Assembly (NCBI GenBank): GCA_947579605.1
Contig: OX388312.1
Span: 25,195,313 to 25,259,312 of the forward strand
Length of the DNA: 64,000 bases
Reading direction: 5' to 3'
Origin: Athripsodes cinereus
Lineage: Eukaryota; Arthropoda; Insecta; Trichoptera; Leptoceridae
The position numbers and the translations under genes are program-made. Positions 56,661 to 64,000 of this stretch are shown here, piece after piece; the first letter of the stretch is position 1, and each line of letters opens with the position of its first letter. Under the pieces are notes generated by a model. It worked only from the letters and a program-made list of their open reading frames with translations, was not told where the DNA came from and did not search any database.

Positions 56661-57964
56661 ATTGTTGTTCGATTTCATGATTGTGTAACTATTAATTATT
56701 CTGTGATTTGACTAAAATTATTCCCGGCTGTCACTTGTTTTTGACGCAGTCAGAACATAGAACAACTCAAGTCGTTCGATAACGGGTGGATAGCCAAGAT
56801 ATTAAAAAAAAAACAGAACAACAATATTGCTATTTGATAAATATTCCAAAACATGTTTATTCCATATAAATTCTGAATAGAAATAAAACTTCACAAATGA
56901 TAAAAAATGTTTTTTTTTTAAATTATATTACAGCTGATAAATCTATTGATTTTTTTTTTTATTTATGAAGAAGGCTCTAGTTCCAACTTCAATATCTTTG
57001 AAAGGCACCAAACTTAATCCTTAAGCAATATTCATAGTCACCTTACTACGAAATAATTACATGTATCACTTTAGTGCGTTATTTGTAGCATTGGCAAAGG
57101 TACATAAAACCGATCTTCATACTTATCTCAATTTTTGTTTTTTGCACTTAATGCCTTATTTAAAAATGGTATTCGTTTTCATTATGTAACAATATTTAAA
57201 TTGATTTTAAAAAATGTCAGTAATAGATTCACCATAGAGCAAATAACATGGTTAAATTAGGCATAACTCTATTCTCTGGCTAGTAAAGTAGTTTTAAATA
57301 TCTATGTTTTTTTGGGTTTACGGGTGTTCGAAAATAATATTGTAACTTATGCCAAAACACAAACATGTATTGTATACTAAGTTCCAACCAATAAGAAATA
57401 TCTTTATTGGAAAAGTAAAATATTTCAACTAAACTTTTAATAGTTTACCACATTTTATATTCGTTCTAAGATGGATCTCATTTTATAGATCTGATATTTT
57501 TTTATGAAACGGTAAAATGTTACGTTTTTATTAATCGTCAGCTAAGCATATTATTCTATCTTAGAAATAAAAAGTTTTTATCACAACGGCGTAGCATAAA
57601 AAATCGTGGACAAATTTAAATCCTGTTACACGAAATCGCTTCGAGTGGAAAAAGCTTGTTTCTTCATAATTTTCCAAAGAAGAATGTTTAATATACATTG
57701 TACATTGAAGACTCCCTCCCATACTCGGATATCTCAGAAGTCGAAGGGTTTCTATTTATGCGCTATCTTAAGGAAAAGTTTTGTGCTCATGGACGAGACC
57801 TAATCTTTTATGAGACATTTACGTCTTCGATTGTCCTCTCTGGAGGAGAAAATGCAATCACAGAATAATCAAACGTAAAAACTAAAAAGCAACAAATAAA
57901 CAAAGATAAACAATGACCAGCCAATGACCAAAATAGAATAACAAGCAAGCATAATTAACAAGAC
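56661..57964. other. Intergenic DNA, nothing recognised
   Basis: No supported gene. The + frame 57606-57803 has no recognisable motif. Confidence 0.4.
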
Positions 57965-58451
57965 GACATGTATGCAAGCGAGACATGGACGTGGCTGAAG
58001 AAGGACGAAAATGGAATAAATGCAGTAGAGATGCGATCGTTGAGAAGAATGGTTGGTAAAACGCTGCGTGATAGAGTGAAGAATGAGGATATTAGAAGAA
58101 TGAGCGGATGCAAGAAGAGTGTTGTGGACAGAATGCGCGTGAATAAACTACGGTGGTTTGGCCATGTCGAACGAATGGACGAGGTAAGAATGACAAAGAG
58201 GATATACTTATCTGAAAGAAAGGGTGTGAGGAAACGCGGGCGCCCGAGAACCACGTGGCTTGATCACGTGGATCAAATTCTCAAGGACGGCCGCGTGTTG
58301 AGTTAGAGGAACTGACGTGCGTGTATGAGAAACTGTATGAATTTGGAGGAAGCGAAGGAAGTGTGTAAAGATAGATCTGTTTGGCGTTCCGTTCTCTCTG
58401 CCTACCCCGCTTGGGACACGGCGTGAGGGTATAGCATACTATAGTATAGTA
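57965..58451 (+). mobile_element. LINE ORF2 C-terminal fragment, family B, second copy
   Basis: The frame from ATG 57968 reads MYASETWTWLKKDENGINAV, EMRSLRRMVGKTLRDRVKNE, then NKLRWFGHVERMD, KRGRPRTTW and LDHVDQILKDGRVLS, and stops at 58304-58306. The following RACMRNCMNL-, DRSVWRSVLSAYP-like sequence continues in broken frame. It ends CGGCGTGAGGG with a short AGTAT-type tail. It starts at the same element position as the copy at 8442 and is better preserved. Confidence 0.85.
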
Positions 58452-58572
58452 TAATTATCAATATAAACAGTATCGAATTTTTAACCAGAGGCCGAAGTAA
58501 AGTGTCCAGAGACTTTAAAAATCAAAAACGAAGAATGTTCCATAGACAAGCAAAATATTCTACAATTCTTTA

Positions 58573-58694
58573 CTGTCACGGAATATCCCACAAAAGGGTT
58601 TGCAAAAAAACAAACCGCATATAATAAACACGCAAGCTGTCCTCTCTGTGAAAAATTTGAACATCCAAGATGCATTGCAAAACCCATCGCGTAA
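58573..58694 (-). repeat. SINE-like repeat, copy 13
   Basis: On the minus strand: GCGATGGGTTTTGCAATGCA, TCTTGGATGTTCAAATTTTT, CACAGAGAGGACAGCTTGCG, TGTTTATTATATGCGG, then CTTTTGTGGGATATTCCGTGA. Confidence 0.65.
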
Positions 58695-59520
58695 TATTTT
58701 ATTTTCCCTAAAAAAATGCCATCTGTTGGTTCACTGAGTTGTAAATGATTTTACGAATGCACTCTATTTCACAATAATAATACACATACCTACTGAATTT
58801 TTTTGCATCCAAAACAAAACAGTAAATTTTTAAAAATAGACCTAGTATGTACAAGTAATGCGTTACCAAAAAGACAGTAAAAATTACGTCATTTCATCAT
58901 CCTCTTGCGACAATGTTTCAACATAAAATATAAAAGATAGATCATAGCATTGTTATCTCACTAATTTTAAAGTAACAAAAAAACTTATACTCGTTTCACT
59001 GAACATAATAACTATATAAAGTATACATGAGGCATTACTTTAAATCATAATTATTTAATAATCATTCATAATTATTATTAATCTTTTGATTAAACGTAGG
59101 CACGGTACGCTAATTACTTTGTGATTTATCTAATTCTCTAATTAAGATCATAATGTAATATTATTTAATCAATCATGTATTATAAAAAAAATACCCGCGG
59201 TATAAATACCTACTGTATAATGTAGATTGTTGGTGTTAATAATAATTATTTTCATTAATATCAAAGAAAGGAACGAGTCTACAAGATGTATTGTATAGTT
59301 ATAACACTTATAACGCCAGAGGTACCTACCTAATAAGTAGTAGGTGGATTTATTTATAAACACTACATACTTTTACAATACAAACATATTATGAACAACA
59401 ATGTACCGGCCATTCATACACCATATAGTGTAATATCATATCAACAATGTGAAGATTATAATCAATCAATTTCTATATACTTTTCTCTGTCTGTGCGCTA
59501 ATACAAAATACTACTGTATA
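58695..59520. other. Intergenic DNA, nothing recognised
   Basis: No supported gene or repeat boundary. Confidence 0.4.
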
Positions 59521-59580
59521 CTGGAGTTTGAAAAAGACGTAACATGTCGAAATCTGGTCACTGAATTAAAGTACACAGTA
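59521..59580 (-). repeat. Fragment related to the 3798-3899 inverted repeat
   Basis: GAGTTTGAAAAAGACGTAAC and ATGTCGAAATCTGGTCACTG resemble the TTTGTAAGTCGAAACCAGGTCACT arm at 3861-3885. No opposing arm is present. Confidence 0.35.
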
Positions 59581-59625
59581 TAACTCTACAAAGTTTTTTT
59601 GTTTTTTATTTACATTAAACTACTG

Positions 59626-59717
59626 TATACAATCACGCCATATCCCACAAGTGAGCTAGCCAGCATATAAACTGCAAGATATAAACATGCAGATTGTTCT
59701 CTCCGTGCCAACGAAAG
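59626..59717 (-). repeat. SINE-like repeat, copy 14, 3' part
   Basis: On the minus strand: TTGGCACGGAGAGAACAATC, TGCATGTTTATATCTTGCAG, TTTATATGCTGGCTAGC, then TCACTTGTGGGATATGGCGTG. Confidence 0.7.
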
Positions 59718-60232
59718 TTGTGGTGGACCTTACATCATGAAAATGAGAAAGGCGGAATTGGTGATCGTTGTCCATGAACACCGAAAGACACCACTTAAGC
59801 CAGCCTTAAGCCAATTCGTAAGCGTTGGGACGCCTTTCTCACTTCTTCCGATTAGACTTTGCACAATGTTAAATTGTGTTAACATGGTTCCCAAAATATT
59901 GCACAGTGCGGGGGTTCTTTGGTGTACGTACCTATATGGATTGAAAAATATAGAATGAGATTTTTATTATCCGTACAAATTTTGTCATCTGCGTGCTGTG
60001 TCCAACTCCAGTTAAACAAAAAAAAATAATAAATATTCTTAACATTTATTTTCATTTCTTGTCAAAAAGTTATCAGCACATTTTTCTATACTGGAAGAAT
60101 TGTCACTTGTTTTTGTTTTACTATGAAATTCACGTTATTTTTAGATTTTAATCTAATCAACAAATCATCAGTTTATCATAAAATGTAAAATGTGTAAACA
60201 AAGGTAAGAACCAAATTAAATTATTTACACGC
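59718..60232. other. Intergenic DNA, nothing recognised
   Basis: A slightly GC-richer patch at 59740-59935 is open on the + strand for 73 codons but matches nothing recognised. Confidence 0.35.
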
Positions 60233-60345
60233 GTGCTATCCACAACATTCCTCTCACATCCGCTCATTTTCCTAATATCCTCATTCCTCACTCTATCACT
60301 CAACGTTTTACCAACCATTATTCTAAGCGATCGCATTTACACAGT
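60233..60345 (-). mobile_element. LINE family B fragment, antisense
   Basis: CTATCCACAACATTCCTCTC, ACATCCGCTCATTTTCCTAA, TATCCTCATTCCTCACTCTA and GTTTTACCAACCATTATTCT are the complement of 58025-58128 in the copy at 57965. Both ends are truncated. Confidence 0.75.
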
Positions 60346-60753
60346 TATTATTCCACAAACATTAAAATTACGCATTTTTAAGTCAATTGTAAACAATTAT
60401 TGATCAATATTTTAATATTGTTTAGATAAATTTGACGGTGTTGTAGTTAAGATTGTCGAATGAATAAGGTAGATACAACATTGTGTTGAGATTCGTGTGG
60501 GCATCAAGACGCATCTTTTGGCATGCCGTATGTACGTAGGATCTGTCAGATCATATCTCGCATAAAGGAAGCATACATAACATACTTATAATGTACCCAA
60601 TACTAGTTTGTATGTGCATATCTCATATCATCAGTAAGTTGAGAAATTATTATTATAACTCGCTTGTAACCTACTTTATTCGTCATACATTCGATGAAAA
60701 AGTGATAAAACACAATAGAAATTAAGACTGAAGATACTGTGACCAAAACAATA

Positions 60754-61152
60754 ATACATACTAGTGATGTAACGAATATTCGTATTCGCATTCGCATTCG
60801 CGAATATTCGCATATTTCAAAGTATTCGTATTCGCAAAAACATGTCCGAATGTTTTGCGAATATTATTTCAGTAATAAAGTACCGGATCTTCGGTAAAAG
60901 CACCGGATACTTACCCGGTACATTGTAGAAAAAGGTATTACAAGAAAATATTATTTAAGAAAACCGAGGAGTTTTGAAATATATATTCTAAATTCCGATA
61001 CCATTTTTTCCGATACAAAATTCGGCAACGGGGGGGTAGAAATTTTAATGATTGAGCAATATTGTAGAAATCTAAGCAAGTCAATATTCGCTATTCGCAT
61101 TCGCATTCGCGAATATCCAAAATCACACATTCGTTACATCACTAATACATAC
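60754..61152. mobile_element. Complete non-autonomous hAT-type element, 383 bp
   Basis: The element runs 60762-61144, with perfect 16-bp ends TAGTGATGTAACGAAT and its complement. The 8-bp duplication ATACATAC flanks it (60754-60761, 61145-61152). Subterminal CGAATA/GCATTC-type hexamer repeats lie inside both ends. It matches the outer parts of the element at 15353-19074 in the opposite orientation. No coding capacity. Confidence 0.9.
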
Positions 61153-61174
61153 ATAATAGACTAAAGAAGACATT

Positions 61175-61460
61175 TTGAATGAATGAACGAGGTAAGAATG
61201 ACAAAGAGGATATACCTACTTGTCTGAAAGAAAGGGTGTGAGGAAGCGCGGGCGTCCGAGAACTACATGGCTTGATCGCGTGGATCAAATTCCCGAGGAC
61301 GGCCGTGCGTTGAGTAAGAGGAACTGACGTGCGTTCATGATAAATTGTATGAATGGAATTTTAGGAAGCGAAGAAAGTGTGTAAGGATAGATCTATTTGG
61401 CGTTCCACTCTCTGCCTACCCCACTTGGGACACGGCGTGAGGATATAGGATAGGATAGAA
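61175..61460 (+). mobile_element. LINE family B fragment, 3' part
   Basis: Homology starts at AATGAACGAGGTAAGAATGA and continues through GTGTGAGGAAGCGCGGGCG, TCCGAGAACTACATGGCTTG, GATCTATTTGGCGTTCCACT, CTGCCTACCCCACTTGGGA and CACGGCGTGAGGATATAGGA with a (GATAG)-like tail. Frame-broken. It begins only about 20 bp after the hAT-type element's duplication. Confidence 0.78.
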
Positions 61461-62350
61461 TAAAACTAGAGAGACTTGTTAGAATCAATCGCGCCCTTAT
61501 GTGTTGACTGCATGTTGATTAAATTCAATTTGACGTTCTTTCACAGTATATTATTACTGTGACAATAATAATATTTTTTAGCGAGAATGTGTTGATTGAC
61601 TGATTTTGTTTTATCATACGAACTGTCTATTGCAATAAGTCATCCATGCCGTTGTTGTATTTATGTTTGCTGGATGATTTATTCAACGCCGTTTAATGGA
61701 GCATCCATCTCAAGGGCGCGGGAAACTTTGTTGAAAGAGCGATGTCTCTTGAACGTTGTTTTTGATTGGTATTTACAAAGGGTTAATAAGTATACATATG
61801 TGTGTGAAAAATTAATTAATGGGATTTATTTAGAAAGCTACTATTAGTGGCAACTTCAGTATATTTTTATTGTATTTATGGTGGTTAACAATGCCATATG
61901 CAATATATTTATTAATAGGTACAATTGCCAATAATTCAAAAGCCATTAAGTATGTCAGACATCTTGTCTAGATCGTCTCGGATTGCTTTATTATTAAGGT
62001 AGTTTTCACGTGTACATGGTGTTAAGGTATCTTGTACAATCAATACAAATAGAGAAACAACAATAGTATAATACAATAATGATACATATATTGTTATATT
62101 TCACCTCTGAATTGGCAAAAATCCAAAAAGTATCATAGCAAAACAAGCATTTACATGCTTACATACACACAACGTCTAGTTATTTCATAGTAAGAACTAT
62201 TATGTTGTATCTGAGATGTATTGCTGATTTTTGCAAACATGTGCACTATTTCGTACTTGATAAGTTATTATGTACATTAAATACCTATCAATTTATCGGT
62301 ATGGTGAAATTTGTTAACAACAGATAAATATTTTTGTTTTCTTGCTTTTT
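61461..62350. other. Intergenic DNA, nothing recognised
   Basis: An 83-codon + frame at 61596-61847 (with CRCCIYVCWM) has no recognisable family. No repeat boundary was seen. Confidence 0.35.
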
Positions 62351-62598
62351 GGATCCAGTGGAGACTGGAGCACCAAGTAAAGAATTGGTCTCCCACTCTT
62401 CTCTGTAAGTTTTCGAGTGTCCTGTAAAAGGCAGGTGTTCGAAAAATTACATCTTAAATTCAGCGATGAGGATTGCCACCCATCCTGAAGGTCTTGGTTT
62501 TATATTGGCATGGAGAGGACAGCTTGCATGTTGGTTTTATGCAGCTGGTCTGCTGGCTACCCCACTTGTGGGATATTGCGTGATGGTATAGATAGAGA
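62351..62598 (+). repeat. SINE-like repeat, copy 15, full-length reference copy
   Basis: In order: CAGTGGAGACTGGAGCACCA, AGTAAAGAATTGGTCTCCCA, CTCTGTAAGTTTTCGAGTGT, CCTGTAAAAGGCAGGTGTTC, ACATCTTAAATTCAGCGATG, AGGATTGCCACCCATCCTGA, GGTCTTGGTTTTATATTGGC, ATGGAGAGGACAGCTTGCAT, GCAGCTGGTCTGCTGGCTAC, CCCACTTGTGGGATATTGCG and TGATGGTATAG with a GATAG-like end. About 240 bp, no coding frame, probably transcribed left to right. The last 35 bp match the LINE family B 3' end. Confidence 0.85.
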
Positions 62599-63174
62599 TT
62601 TTTGGACAGTAAATTGGTTATATATACATTTTCTAGCGATATTTTCAATGCTTTTATTTATAATATCTACTAACAATGCTATTATAAATATAAGAGCATA
62701 TTTTTCGTATAGGTACTAAACTCTTTTGCACGTAAATGTAAAACAAATGTACCTACGTAAGTTTAAAATTTGACCGATTCATTGAAAACGTTATAACTGT
62801 TTCATCAAAGCTCTTCTCTTGGCCTTTTGTTCGAAAAGTAATCTATAATTCTTAATTTTCAATATATCTATACTTTAATCATTATCATAAGTCAATTCTT
62901 TATGAAATAAATAACACACATGTTATTGATAATATCCTGTTCTTTATAAACTTCTTACAATCGTTTACAATATTTACAATAACAGCGGAAATAAAATAAG
63001 TTCTTTTTCATGACAAAGTCTTTTGTAACAATTCGTGATAAAACTTCGATCGTCCGTTCTTAATAATGACATTATTACTCATAGAATTAATACAAAAGCA
63101 GTTGGCATTGATGTGAAGATTAGGGCTCGTTTGATTATATGAAACTATCAATAATATTATCTTAATCATATCAT
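62599..63174. other. Intergenic DNA, nothing recognised
   Basis: AT-rich, no supported gene. Confidence 0.4.
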
Positions 63175-63177
63175 TTG

Positions 63178-63750
63178 TATGAAGATGATCACAATATCAA
63201 TCATTTAAATTGCCTAATCGTTTCTGCAAACTCTGTTAGATTATTATGTTTTATATTCCAACGGGTGGTCCGTGACTCTTTGGAATATTATCCAAAAGTG
63301 TCAGAACAAAAAAAGAGGAATCAATACACTGCGATGTTATTCAGTAATAAATGTATGTATATGTTTGATTGTGTAACGTGTGAAAATGTTTACTCTTTGA
63401 CGGTGCCTAATCCCTTACAAAAAGTCATATTCTTACTAATGCATTGTAGGAATAAAAGCGCCGTTCAGTACCAGGTATGAGAGGCATTAAAAATTTAATC
63501 TCTCAGATCTATAAAACTTCAACTAAATGAATAACGCTTGAAAATCCATGTTATGTAATAAATGTCCAGAATTTAAAGTGATCGTAAAACATTTATTTTC
63601 AGAAAATAATTCTCTGAGATGGGATAATGGCAACAATTTGTTTCTTTGTTGGATTACATTTTATTATATTGAACATTTATCAAAAGTGTTCATAGACAAG
63701 ACATACTCATTATGTAGAATAGGTAAAATTATATTTCTTCCATATTAAAA
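63178..63750 (+). other. Two adjacent unclassified open frames
   Basis: A frame open to 63480 (about 100 codons) and a second at 63548-63748 are less AT-biased than neighbouring frames and contain several Cys (NKCMYMFDCVTCENV; MLCNKCPEF). No domain was recognised. There is no convincing splice junction, Kozak context or ATG at the start of the first. They could be exons of a gene extending beyond the window, or chance. Confidence 0.2.
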
Positions 63751-64000
63751 AACAAATATTGATTTAAAAAAAACAGCTTAAATTGATTATTGCGAGAATG
63801 TTTGTAACAGGATTTCGAGTTTGTTTCAAACGTAGATTCCAATATGCATTCTCAAAAAATAAATCGAAAACGAAATAATTGACAAGAAGCATTACCATGG
63901 ACTCAATAATTAAACATACCATCGTACATTTTCTAAAATACCTTTATAAAATGTATATTTTGTAGCCATCAGAAGATTATATATAGAAGACTATATTGTT

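Noticed and set aside
57955..58254. Minus-strand 99-codon frame opposite the LINE fragment (similar frame at 8378-8731)
   Set aside because: Shadow of the real LINE ORF2 frame on the + strand, where the conserved motifs lie.
59737..59958. 73-codon + frame in a slightly GC-rich patch
   Set aside because: No recognisable motif on either strand. It adjoins a SINE-like copy and may be part of an unknown repeat.

Overview
The window is AT-rich eukaryotic DNA from an arthropod, most likely an insect. The AT-rich background is full of GTAGGTACCTAC-like strings. The transposon mix (mariner, hAT, Ty3/gypsy, a BEL/Pao-like element, several non-LTR families) fits hemipteran (for example aphid) or lepidopteran genomes. 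Sequence alone does not let me choose between them. No complete host protein-coding gene, rRNA, tRNA or CRISPR array was recognised. The window reads as a gene-poor stretch in which most recognisable sequence is mobile or tandem repeat.

Layout. 1-9 kb: a hAT-type non-autonomous element with perfect 8-bp target duplications (697-1184), a foldback repeat (1916-2148), a gutted mariner (2838-3765), LINE ORF2 3' fragments (4.4 kb, 8.4 kb) and a 257-bp tandem triplication (5.4-6.2 kb). 15.3-19.1 kb: a second hAT-type element split by an antisense APE-type LINE. 21-24 kb: a Harbinger-like MITE and a two-exon mini-gene relic resembling the start of a SAM domain (23.0-23.7 kb). 30.2 kb: an antisense frame resembling a FLYWCH zinc finger. 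33.26-38.36 kb: a young-looking but coding-defective Ty3/gypsy element with 654-bp LTRs. 39.48-43.67 kb: a second defective LTR element, BEL/Pao-like, with 517-bp LTRs. 45.7 kb: a MITE with 4-bp target duplications. 48.24-50.19 kb: a 20-copy, 97-99-bp satellite. 52-63 kb: more LINE 3' ends, MITEs and a third hAT-type element (60762-61144).

Two themes tie the parts together. First, a roughly 240-bp SINE-like repeat occurs about 15 times on both strands, and its 3' end matches the 3' end of the LINE family that is also scattered here. This suggests that the LINE machinery mobilises it. Second, nearly all the mobile elements are non-autonomous: both LTR elements have matching LTRs but no polymerase, the hAT elements have only ends, and the mariner lacks its catalytic core. 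They must therefore have moved using enzymes encoded elsewhere. The satellite has one diverged solitary monomer about 47 kb away inside a hAT-type element, a possible clue to its origin.
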